From: Mesostigma viride
Taxonomy: Eukaryota > Streptophyta > Mesostigmatophyceae > Mesostigmatales > Mesostigmataceae
Direction of reading: 5' to 3'
Length of the DNA stretch: 64,000 bases
Assembly: GCA_009746045.1 (NCBI GenBank)
Contig: RPFO01000041.1
Location: 5,572,920 to 5,636,919 of the forward strand
Of the stretch, positions 55,110 to 64,000 are shown piece by piece (position 1 is the first letter of the stretch; each line of letters begins with the position of its first letter). Position numbers and translations under genes: made by a program. A model generated the notes under the pieces. It did no database searches. It saw only the letters and a program-made list of their open reading frames with translations, and was not told where the DNA came from.

Positions 55110-56910
55110 TACACAGGTGATGTGCTATTATCAGCACTATCACTTACAACCATGCTCCCCATTGCATCATTCAGGCCATCAGCCTCATCCTCCTCCTCTA
55201 TAAAGGAGCCTCCTGCCCTAAGGCAGGACTTCCACGCTCCAACATTGAAGGAGTACGCAAACTACCTCCAAGAGCCATGTGGGAACGTTGTTGCCTTGTG
55301 GTAACTGCTTTCACCATGGTGACGTGGGAAGACCCAGTCACTACCCCATTGTGTTCTTCCTCCATGGATGCACCCTCAACCTGTGCAGGGAGACTCTCAA
55401 CCTGTGCAGGGAGCAAATCAACTTCATCCAGAGTAATGGGGGGGTCACTCTTAGCCCCCTCCCTGGCGGACCCTAGCAAGCCCAGGGAAGGCTGAATCCG
55501 TCAGATTGGGTTAAATTAATATACCCACCTCGGTTCACTTGCCGATGCCAAAGAGGGCAATATGACCCTGTTTGCATTGCGGAAATAACATGTTACCCTG
55601 CGTCGACCGCAGATCCAGGTGCTCCCCACTGGGCATCTACCCTGTTGAAGTGATTATCAAATAAATCACAACCTTGCTTGCAAGTGCGCCTTCACGCCAG
55701 GCTGCACTTCATGCAACAAAGGTATCAACCGTAATTCCTCTTGTTGTTGCTTATAGCATTCAGTCGTTCGCGACACTCGCGCCCGGGGTGACTGCTCACT
55801 GGTGAAGCCTTCGTTTCCAACACGCTCAGCAGCTGCATTGAAGACCGTCATTGTCGATGGCGACAAATTCTGACAGCCGCTTGCGACATTTGTGCTCTCT
55901 CCCGCTCTTGACAGCGATACTCGTGCTCTTTCCAGATCGCTGGCGACATTCGCTGTTGCCCGATCGATCACTTCAGCACTCGCAGCCGCTTGCAATCAGC
56001 GCTTCATTTGCCTTCAGCGATACAGTTTGCTTGCTGCGACTTCGCTGCCGACCCGGCCACGCTCTCGCCTTCAAAATTGACCTTGCAAACAAGTTATTAA
56101 CATGCAGCATTAATAATGCCAATGCATGAGCTTGTTCTGCACAAGAAAACTTATACAGCATAAACCAGTTGGTATAATCATCATCGATATATAGGACAAA
56201 TATCCGACATGTCCTGCTAGCAATGCCAATGTTGTCGCAGCGACAATACTCAACTCCGCTGCATACGAAATTATATATATTTTTTCGTATCAATGCGTCC
56301 AATATCACAACTGCGCACATGCAGCAGCCAACATAAAATATTGCACTAATTGCGCAATGCTGGCATGAAACAAACTTCGTATTACATTCGCAGAAGCGCA
56401 ACAAATCCGGACCAGGCCCCACGGACTCCATATTCGTAACTACGTTTTTCGTATAGCATACGTAATTACTACAACATATTTTCACGAAACCAAAACCCAG
56501 TTTCGCAGCACAAAATCCCGGCCTTGAAACGATAAAATCCAAAGCTTTTATTACGAAGTCCGTGCACAAAAATCAGGCCAGAAACGGAATACAAAAGTCC
56601 GCTTTAACATTCCCGTAAAATTCAGATCATAAAACTGAAATCCACTGCACGCGCAACTTCATATATGGCGCATCCTGCTGCAGGCAGATTCGTACGTAGA
56701 TGCTTGCCGACGACCTTCGAGATAACAAATTCGACAACTGCTCCGCTGACGTTGAAATTGAGGCTTGACGAAGGATCCACCGCGCCTCCGGAGATGGTTC
56801 ACGAAATTCACGCGTGCTTCCCATATTATAATGGAACAACACCGTAGACTTTGACGACACCAGAAATCGATGCCGTAGTAATCAGTAGATTACGAACTCG
56901 CTTGTAATTC
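55110..56910. other. No gene recognised
   Basis: A minus-strand frame at 55,198-55,479 has a duplicated LPAQVES/LPAQVEG piece and may be the leftover linker before the integrase. The rest (55,500-56,910) has short anonymous frames only. No gag is visible. Confidence 0.45.
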
Positions 56911-57322
56911 GAGTTAAAGAAACCTGTGGCTGAACTGTGGTTCAGCCTGCACTGATTAATACCTACAGAGGAAGTAGTTATATTAATCAATAGGTTTACG
57001 TTGCTGGTTATGGCTACCAGCACAGAATGCACGAGGCACGCGAGAACCGTCGCCAAAGGTGCGAGGACACAGGTGCAGGGAAAGTGGTGCTACCAAGTGG
57101 CAGCGTCCTGCTCATTACATACTAATTGTGACGCAGTCACATCCAGATGACTGATAGGACAGATCATCTCACAATATTGCTGTCCTTCACTCTGGACCAG
57201 CAGATCTCGACTCGTTATCCATAAATAGTCACATCAGTGTCCTGTCGCACAAGTCCTGTCACTATTTGTTACGTCTAATCAATAGCATTGAATAGACCGC
57301 AGTGTCGGAGACTAAATGTCCT
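56911..57322 (+). repeat. 415-bp direct repeat, copy 2
   Basis: Copy of 50,514-50,929 with a 4-bp indel and a few substitutions. Confidence 0.9.
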
Positions 57323-57326
57323 TTAT

Positions 57327-57441
57327 GACACTTGAGCTCCCAAGAAAACCAGCATTTGATTGAAAACAATGAGTAGAGCCCCTGCCAAAGGCAGGTTTAA
57401 GTAGTCATCTCGTCTCCCTCGCATGCAGGAGCAAGAGCCCC
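57327..57441 (+). repeat. 115-bp direct repeat, copy 1
   Basis: Starts TGACACTTGAGCTCCCAAGA. Repeated at 57,926-58,046. A second short repeat (AAACAATTACGGGTCACAAC onward) links 57,461-57,508 with 59,003-59,050, so the two blocks look like parts of one duplicated, partly deleted element. Confidence 0.85.
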
Positions 57442-57508
57442 CCAAGGGTGGGATGGGTGGGAAGAAACAATTACGGGTCACAACCCGCCGACCATGCTTA
57501 TCAAGCCT

Positions 57509-57925
57509 ACCGTCAAAATGGAAAACGGCAAAACCAGAAATATCCTAACGCTGACAATTTAATAATTCAGCCAGCCAGCTCATCTGTCACACGTCTGAGC
57601 TGTCAGGCCATGTGTACTCTTCGAATGCAACCCTGAACACACTACCCAACCAAGCAGCACACCAATCAATTGGTGAGTGCTGGTTACATCAGATTTTATT
57701 ACAGCTTTTTGACGCAACTTCCGTCAGCATTCCACACATGACCGGCCGTTCAAACAAACGGCGCCTGACTTACAAAAGGCAAAGCTAGTTGCCAGTAGGA
57801 TTCCCCGGTAAACAACAAGTCGTCCCCATTCGTCTAACAAGCCTCTCTGCATGTACAGCCACAAGGTTGTGGCGGCCCTTTCTTTCCCGCATTCTGTTTA
57901 ATAAACTATTTTCAGAGAAATCCGA
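57509..57925. other. Interval between repeat copies, no gene recognised
   Basis: Anonymous sequence; nothing coding is seen. Confidence 0.5.
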
Positions 57926-58046
57926 TTATGACACTTGAGCTCCCAAGAAAACCAGCATTTGATTGAAAACAATGAGTAGAGCCCCTGCCAAAGGCAGGTT
58001 TAAGTAGTCATCTCGTCTCCCTCGCATGCAGGAGCAAGAGCCCCCC
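57926..58046 (+). repeat. 115-bp direct repeat, copy 2
   Basis: Second copy; its downstream sequence differs from copy 1 after GAGCAAGAGCCCCC. Confidence 0.85.
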
Positions 58047-58295
58047 GATCCACCCCAGTCCCTGGCGCCATTGCCCTCCTCCCCCGCACTGTCGCCGTTC
58101 AGGAAACAAAACTTGATAGGATCACTGTTGCCCCAATAACAGTGAACAAAGAAAAGAAGAAGAATCCCCCCCCTCTTCCAGGCAGCCTCGAGGGTAGCCG
58201 CTTCCATAAAAAGACCACAAAGTGGGGCGTGTCGCAACATCTCCTTCATGGCGACTCAGCCCGCACAAGGCTATAATAACCCCCTAAGGGGCCCG

Positions 58296-58430
58296 ACAAT
58301 AAAAGGTTAGCGAATCCGTGGAGCCGCCTCAGCAAAATATTATTCCAGATAAAAACCCAGAAAATTCGCATTCCGACGCCACCAGGGTTTGAACCGCTAC
58401 CTGCCGGGTGCTGAGCAGGGAGAGACGACA
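58296..58430 (-). mobile_element. tRNA-like SINE fragment
   Basis: On the minus strand GCGGTTCAAACCCTGG gives a B box, and about 75 bp downstream GAGGCGGCTCCACGGATTCG resembles the TAGGCGGAT...CGGATTGG block of the SINE at 51,640. Only a half-tRNA is visible. Confidence 0.4.
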
Positions 58431-59050
58431 AGGCCAGGCACTGCCACTGCCAGCCGAGACGCCTTTCCGATACTCGGTTCCTTTTGTGGGAATTTTGCAA
58501 ATATATTTTCGTCCGGAACGCAAGAAATTAGCCGGCCGCGCGTCACCCTTATATCCCTCGCTGGCCCATAACAAAAAAGGGCCGCGCACCAAGCCGAAGG
58601 CAGCGCCATGCAGCGCCCTAGGCTGTGGGCCGCTGACTGACTACCAGCGCAGTCTCATGGAATCCAAATTAATCTATTGACCTTCGCACAGTTTCCGCAT
58701 TAGCTGCGGACTTCTTAGTCGACATGATTGGCTCCGCTGCTGGAATTACCAGCAGCCGGGGCGGGGCGCCCAGCCCACTTTCTATGACCACCGAGACGCT
58801 GCCCAGCAAGGTGCCAACCAGAACCACTTGGCACATTGGTAACGCGAAATTTCCGTTCCGTTCAAACCGCCCCTACCTGCCGTGAAGTCGCAAAGCCCGC
58901 GACTTCATAGCAGGCAAGGACGGGGTCTTTGCCTAACTTTCTTTAGCCCCGCCGCCATAGCAGCGAGGCCGCTCATACTGCTTAATTCAGTGAGCACATT
59001 CAAAGAAACAATTACGGGTCACAACCCGCCGACCATGCTTATCAAGCCTA
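58431..59050. other. No gene recognised
   Basis: Anonymous sequence ending in the 48-bp repeat at 59,003-59,050, directly before the LTR. Confidence 0.5.
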
Positions 59051-59698
59051 AGTTAGCATTTTGGGCAACCAATATGCTAAGTGGACGCAGTTTGGAAAGA
59101 CCTTTCCAACGCCGTGCTGACCGCCTGAAACAGACAAGGGACAAGAAAGATATGAGGTCCCGAAGTCCTAGCCGTCCGCGGTCAGCAAGGGTGCAACCTT
59201 CTGGGGTAGTGGACAGGACACGTGGCAGGCCGTGCCTGCACAGGCTTAGCCTGACTATCACGTGACTGTAGTCCACGTAGACCAGGAGGGACAGCAGCCT
59301 GCGACTGGTGGGGTACTGGAACCGGCACAAGGCTGCAAGGATACTAGGTCTTGCAGGCTTGTGACAGGTCCTGTACTTCCTAGGTTGCAGGTAGCTAGGT
59401 AAATCCAGTTCGTCCTGGCTCTGCAAGGATGCCAGTGGACGTTGAGGATTTGCTAGCAAGCCTGCAACATGCCTCGTCACACCGATGGGAACGAGGAGCA
59501 ACAAAGAGGCATATAGCTTGGTCATGGGGATGGCCAAGCTATCTCGGAAGCACGCGCTCTGGTTGCCCACTTGAACGTGGAAGTGACCAACAAGGTGTGG
59601 CTTGGTGTTTGGGCTAAGGATTGCTGTCCCCAGCAATTGGCTCAAGCGTTGCGTGAAAGGCCAAGAGCTCACACGCTCGGGGCTGGTTTCGTCTAACT
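59051..59698 (+). repeat. 5' LTR of a longer retrotransposon
   Basis: Starts AGTTAGC and ends TCTAACT. It is a diverged relative of the LTRs at 47,102 and 48,859. The element continues past the window end, so its 3' LTR and target duplication cannot be checked. Confidence 0.85.
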
Positions 59699-59725
59699 CG
59701 TACTAATGGTTCCGTGGCGCATTTC

Positions 59726-60652
59726 ATGTCGGAAGAAATTCCGGCGCTTGAGCAATCGCCAAGCCAAGGAGCCGCAGTGCCGCGGCAGGAGGCAGAAGGA
59801 CCTCTGCATCCATACAGCCAGCCAGAAACCGCGTCCACGTTTGTACAAGCTGCGCATTTGGCGAGGGGCTTGGCGCGGGGAGGCTGGGTAGCTGTTTTCG
59901 GCAACTCGGAAGGGCCGTCTGCCAACGACCCTGTTGTGATGCGTGTGCGGGCCACGACTTCTCCAGGGGAGACGAGTCGTGTGACGGTGGAGCGCTTGGT
60001 TGCGCTGAGAGACGAGGTCGCAGCGCTTATCTACAGCCTTGAGATCGCCTATCAAGGTGGTCACGTTACGCTGCACGGTTTGGATCTTGCTCGAGAGGCG
60101 TTGGGACAGTTAGTCGCCATCAGCCTTGGTGCCACCCGATTATTTAACCATTGGGTCGCGACGAGTTCCCTCGGTGAAGGGACGAACGCTTCACATCTCG
60201 TGCGTGACGCGCAGGTGCGTGAGCAGGACAGCCCCTGGTCCTCGCAAGAAGTTGTTGCTCAAACCTGTGAGCACCTTGTTAACATTTTGCTTCAAGAGTC
60301 GCGAGGCCACGCAGATCGGTGGCTTATCACCACGCGTCCTGCCGGCATCTGGTCCACATTAGACACTCCTCGTGTTGTTGGAGCCCCCGGTGCATACGGT
60401 CCGTCGGTGGAAATCGTCACAGGTCGGGACCTGTCTCCACAGGCAGTGCACGACGAGTTCGTCGACCGCCCGTCGGGTGTTATTGCACGCTCGTCCCAGC
60501 AGTTGGACGAGGGAGACGGTTCTGCAGCAGGGTTCTCCGAGCGGCAACGTGCAGATTATCACATCCCGCCGGAGCCGTTGCACGACTACAGCACCTTACG
60601 GCCTTGGGGCATACAACGAGCGACGAGGTGGGGGAGGACGCTGGGTGCGTAA
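59726..60652 (+). CDS. Unknown leading ORF of the LTR retrotransposon
   Basis: About 309 residues from the Met at 59,726 (MSEEIPALEQSPSQG). I recognise no domain. Residues about 35-110, with STFVQAAHLARGLARGGWVA and SANDPVVMRVRATTSPGE, are closely conserved in the short element at 47,783, mostly through silent or conservative changes, which suggests protein-level selection. The reading frame overlaps a frame to 60,866 whose end is strongly charged (EEREREAAAEAEREAEELP); a +1 shift near 60,600 would add it. It sits between the LTR and gag, where most copia elements have nothing. It could be an extra structural or RNA-binding protein, but that is a guess. Confidence 0.65.
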   Translation: MSEEIPALEQSPSQGAAVPRQEAEGPLHPYSQPETASTFVQAAHLARGLARGGWVAVFGNSEGPSANDPVVMRVRATTSPGETSRVTVERLVALRDEVAALIYSLEIAYQGGHVTLHGLDLAREALGQLVAISLGATRLFNHWVATSSLGEGTNASHLVRDAQVREQDSPWSSQEVVAQTCEHLVNILLQESRGHADRWLITTRPAGIWSTLDTPRVVGAPGAYGPSVEIVTGRDLSPQAVHDEFVDRPSGVIARSSQQLDEGDGSAAGFSERQRADYHIPPEPLHDYSTLRPWGIQRATRWGRTLGA

Positions 60653-60924
60653 CGTGGTGTGGGGCAGGCGCCCTAACGAGAGGCGTGTGCCGTTTGACCA
60701 AACCACAGACGGGAGGCCCGTCAGTCGCCTTCTTGGACCTTATTCTGAGGAGGAGGTGCGAGCTATTCCTCGGGTGAGGACGCCGGTGGCTGTCACTGCT
60801 GAAGAGCGGGAGAGAGAAGCCGCCGCTGAGGCAGAGCGCGAGGCAGAGGAGCTGCCCGACGCTTGAAGTCCTGTCTTCTTTTGCATACCCTTGCGTGTTG
60901 CAGTGTCGCTTTGTACATAATATA

Positions 60925-62313
60925 ATGCCTCGTGGGAAGGCCGGCGACGGCGACAAAGGCGAGGAGGAGAGGCCTGTGGAGACGGGCCAGGTGGTGCGAA
61001 AGGAGAAGGAGCCCATGGCGGGGGAAGCGATCCCTGCTAGCAACGGTGACGGGAGCAAGAGGCCGGGAGGCAAGCGCAAACATGAGGAGGCGATGGAGGA
61101 GGCCAAGCGGGCGCGGGCGGAGTGGCCTTCAGATGCTGTGCTGGTGGCTGGCGGACAACCAACGCTGGAGAAACGTAAGAGGGACTTGTCCTCTGACGAT
61201 AATGGTAAGCGTCGTCATGTAGACGTGCCCTCCCCCAACCCTGCTGGCCCAAGTGGTGTCGTAACTGTGACGCCCGCTGTGACTGGTGTCGCTGCTGTGA
61301 CGCCCCCTGTGGCTGAGACAGTTAGGGCGTTACCGGGGTCGAGGCCTCACATGAGCGCCGTGTCCGTCATGAATGGCCAAAAGCCTCTCTGTCCACCATT
61401 AGCGCAGGAAGCACTAGATAAATGGCTTGAGGACATGGAGCTGGTGGTGCTCTCTGTGGATCCCACCGTGAATCTGGTGCAAGTCTTTCATTCCTCAACA
61501 TGCAACCGGGATTCCTCTGAACGTGTGCGTGAGAAGACTAGGGTGGCTGTGAAGGACAAGCTAACCTGGGCACAGTTCCTGGATGGACTGAGGGAGGAGT
61601 TTTCAGACAAGGTTTTGAACCTCACAAACTACTATAAACACCAGTATGACACGTTCGAGATCATTGGCCCTGTTGCAGAGGAGTGGGCCAGGCTCAACCG
61701 TATCAGAGACAAGGGGGCCAAGTATGGCTTCCTGGTCACAGATAGAGCCTTGGCAGACTATTTCCTGGACCGAATGGGGTTGAGTGTGGATGGGAGGAAC
61801 AGTGCCCGCATGTTTCTGAACCAGACAGATGGGTCCTTGCGTGCTCTAGAGCTGGTTATCCTTAGTATCAGGAAGCCAGACCCTGCCTGCAAAGCCATTC
61901 AGTCCCACGGCAGCAATGCCACCTCCGCTGCACAGGCCCAAGGTGATGTCCCCGGGTACCCAGCCCGTGGTGGGGCAAGGCCTAACAAGCGTAGGCGCTT
62001 CAGGCGCCAGAGGAATGGGGCTCAGGGTGGCAAGGGTGCAGGTTCCCAAGGAGGGGTTGGGAGCCAGCAAGCTGGTGGTCAGCAGGGCAAGGGTGGCCAA
62101 GGGCAAGGCAAGAGCCAAGCTCAAGGCAATCAGGGCAAGCAGGGTGGGCAGTCTCAGGGAGGCCAGGGGAAGCCTGGCAAGGGTGGGGCTGGGTCTGGAA
62201 AGAAGGGTGGAGCATGCTTTGTGTGTGGCAAGGAAGGTCACTGGCGTCGTGAGTGCCCTGACAGGAAGGCCAAGCCTGCTGGGCAGGGGGCCAGTCTGGG
62301 CAGCAGTGACTAG
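60925..62313 (+). CDS. Gag with CCHC zinc knuckle
   Basis: About 462 residues from the Met at 60,925 (an in-frame Met at 60,895 is possible). The N-terminal 130 residues are charged and low-complexity. A central helical part with LTWAQFLDGLREEFSDKVLN, YYKHQYDTFE and LADYFLDRMG resembles retrotransposon capsid domains. A Gly/Gln/Lys-rich stretch leads to CFVCGKEGHWRREC (C-x2-C-x4-H-x4-C, about 62,215-62,256), the RNA-binding zinc knuckle. Gag packages element RNA into virus-like particles. The stop TAG is followed by about 135 bp before the integrase frame. Confidence 0.9.
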   Translation: MPRGKAGDGDKGEEERPVETGQVVRKEKEPMAGEAIPASNGDGSKRPGGKRKHEEAMEEAKRARAEWPSDAVLVAGGQPTLEKRKRDLSSDDNGKRRHVDVPSPNPAGPSGVVTVTPAVTGVAAVTPPVAETVRALPGSRPHMSAVSVMNGQKPLCPPLAQEALDKWLEDMELVVLSVDPTVNLVQVFHSSTCNRDSSERVREKTRVAVKDKLTWAQFLDGLREEFSDKVLNLTNYYKHQYDTFEIIGPVAEEWARLNRIRDKGAKYGFLVTDRALADYFLDRMGLSVDGRNSARMFLNQTDGSLRALELVILSIRKPDPACKAIQSHGSNATSAAQAQGDVPGYPARGGARPNKRRRFRRQRNGAQGGKGAGSQGGVGSQQAGGQQGKGGQGQGKSQAQGNQGKQGGQSQGGQGKPGKGGAGSGKKGGACFVCGKEGHWRRECPDRKAKPAGQGASLGSSD

Positions 62314-62448
62314 CTACATCATCCCCTGTAAATAGTCAATCACCCCTTGGGGAAGGTGTGCTGGATGTACATAAGGATGGGGGTGTGCCCCTTGTGCAGC
62401 ACCAAGGGTGTAAGGATGTTGTTCTTCCACTGGATTGCAATATAAACA

Positions 62449-63620
62449 ATGCTGCAGCTGAATTCCCTATGCCTCATGCAGGTGGTGGGTCTCCAGCAGG
62501 TGCTGGCCTGGAGGGCCAAAGGACCTTGCTGGAAGGGCCTGGAGCGGTCCAGGGTGCAGGGCCTGGCTTGGGGCGTCAGGATGACCTGCAGGGAAGCCCT
62601 GGAACCTCAGGAGTGGATCAATGATGTGTCCCCACACACGGTTCAGACGTCTCGCCAGGTCAGTACTGAGAGAGTGCTGAGCTATGCTGAGGCTGGCTAT
62701 AGGTTACATCACATGTTTGGACATTCTGGGCAGGCAGCAATGTTTGCTTGGAAGTTAGGTAGGGAGCCTTTGTGGGAGGCATGCCAGGCTGCTGCTGAGA
62801 ACTGTGGTTGCCAGGAGAATGCTGTTCACCCACCCCAGTCCCATGCTAGGGAGCCTGCTAGAGAGCGTGGCGACATCCAGATGGATATCCAGCATATCAG
62901 GGGCTTGTATGTATTAGTGGGGGTGGATAGGTTCAGTAGATACAGGCTGATAGACGTTCTTCCTGGTATGCAGGAGCATCACTTGTTGTTGGGTATGAAG
63001 GCCCTGATCCCAGGCTTTGGGGTATCCAAGAGTGTGCAGGCAGACTTGCAGTTTGACTGTTTGCTCAAGCATCAGGACCAGCTGCCTTGTAAGCTGGTAG
63101 TAGTCCCCAGGGAGAGTCATGGGCAGCAAGGGGCTGTAGAGAGATCCATACGTGAAGTGAAGACAGTGGTGCTAGCAGCAGAGTCAGTGCCACTTGTGGC
63201 ATCTGCCTTAGAGAGGGCAGCCTGGTGTAAGGGGATAGAAGAACAGCTGAACCACAGGGTTAATTATTACTTTGATGGTGTGGCTGTCTCTCCCCTGGCC
63301 CTGCAGTATAGCTTACTACCTGAGAATGTGGTGCAGGCCAGTCTTAGAAAGGCAGACAGGTTGTTTGCCCAGCTGAGACGTAAGGACAAGAACTGGAATG
63401 TGCTGAGGCCTCAGGTGGGGCTGAAGGTCAGGATGTGGAAGGAACCATCTATACCAGGCAAGCGGGGGAAGTGGCAGGATGGGGTTGTCACTCGTGTGGA
63501 AGAAGCTAACAGATCTTGCCTGGTGGCTTTGGAAAAGGATCCAAGGCACGTGTACAGGTTGTCCTGGGCTCATGTCAAGGAGAGAAGGCCACATGCAATC
63601 TGGCCTGCAGACGGGCCAGG
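62449..63620 (+). CDS. Copia-like integrase with zinc domain and shortened D-D-E spacing
   Basis: The zinc-binding part shows RLHHMFGHSG and then C...CGC (HHCC). In the core, D (62,884) in MDIQHIRG, then LVGVDRFSRYRLIDV; D (63,043) in QADLQFD; E (63,139) in SHGQQGAVERSIREV. The last two are separated by 31 residues instead of about 35. RPQVGLKVRMWKEPSIPGK and LSWAHVKERRPH close the domain. No protease lies between gag and integrase. The open frame runs on to 63,891, but homology moves to the -1 frame near 63,600. The start codon is uncertain because pol may be made by readthrough or frameshift. Apparently intact otherwise. Confidence 0.82.
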
Positions 63621-64000
63621 CCCTCCCAGTGGGTTGAGGAGCCAGGCCAGAGCCAGGCAGCAGCAGCTAACAATCCTCTGGTGGTGGATGATGGTCTGTC
63701 CCTACTGGAAGATGACGAGCAGGAGGCTGCTGAAGCAACTGTCACAAGGCCAGAGGGGACGGGGCAGCCACCTAAGGCCCGGGGGCCTCTCATGGCGGAC
63801 GTCATCCGAGCACTCATGCGCAGCAAACATGATCCCAAGGTATCCAAGCTCACGGGGTGGGGGTCGTGCTGGGCAGCTACAATGGAGGTAGATACCAACT
63901 CACAGGTGTCTGTCATCAGGGAAGAGGATGCTGTAGGCTTACAGATGTCCCATCCCAGTTGCCTTGCTGTGTCTGATTTCTCAGGAAAGGTGTCCATGAA
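63603..64000 (+). CDS. Protease-like domain with DTN, start only (cut by window end)
   Basis: In the -1 frame relative to integrase, an acidic linker (NPLVVDDGLSLLEDDEQEAA) leads to VSKLTGW, MEVDTNSQVSVIREEDAVG (DTN at 63,891-63,899) and LAVSDFSGKVSM. These align with the minus-strand element (VSKLSQL, EVDTNAEVSVMG, AWVSDFSGRTH). The same DTN and the same place after integrase argue for a family trait rather than a chance mutation. The ILGxxFL end and the reverse transcriptase must lie beyond 64,000. Confidence 0.7.

Noticed and set aside
55973-56569. 198-codon Cys-rich minus-strand frame as a gag or host gene
   Set aside because: No zinc-knuckle spacing or known motif; composition looks like chance in A/T-rich sequence.

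Overview
The window is nuclear DNA of a eukaryote, most likely a unicellular alga or similar protist. The evidence is one intron-split kinesin gene with GT-AG and GC-AG introns, plus LINEs, Ty3/gypsy-like and Ty1/copia-like retrotransposons, CACTA-like and hAT-like DNA transposons, and very long microsatellites. The species cannot be fixed from sequence alone. A green-lineage alga is a guess from the plant-like kinesin-14 and the mix of elements. I found no rRNA gene, true tRNA gene, CRISPR array or bacterial-type operon.

Layout. 1-6,800: microsatellites and broken LINEs (an L1-ORF1-like protein, two reverse-transcriptase C-termini, and several LINE 3' ends with a stem-loop and a microsatellite tail). 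7,696-15,077: a 7.4-kb CACTA-like transposon with 33-bp inverted ends and dense subterminal repeats. 15,100-22,600: tandem repeats, a 791-bp inverted-repeat element (19,793-20,583) and a LINE remnant. 23,108-38,776: the only host gene I can support, a kinesin-14 of about 749 residues in seven exons. 38,738-39,470: tandem repeats of that gene's own 3' end. 40,000-45,000: LINE ends and long direct repeats. 45,023-50,213 (minus): a dead Ty3/gypsy pol with a PHD finger after its integrase, interrupted by a 2.4-kb LTR element (target duplication GTGAG) and by an inverted-repeat insertion. 51,926-55,109 (minus) and 59,051-64,000 (plus): two related copia-like elements with the unusual order integrase, protease-like domain, reverse transcriptase (the RT is seen only in the minus copy). 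The plus copy also has a leading LTR, an unknown ORF and gag, and runs off the window.

The most striking pattern is in the kinesin gene. All six introns and the 3' flank hold degenerate copies ('echoes') of the neighbouring exon edge, usually including the splice junction or stop codon. In intron 3 this culminates in a 5.2-kb array of about 86 nearly identical 60-bp units, each with two splice-donor-like AG|GT sites. Introns 2 and 3 also carry transposons with clear target-site duplications. The second striking pattern is the pol organisation of the copia-like family: protease-like domain after integrase, DTN in place of DTG, shortened D-D-E spacing, and a -1 frame change between integrase and protease in both copies.
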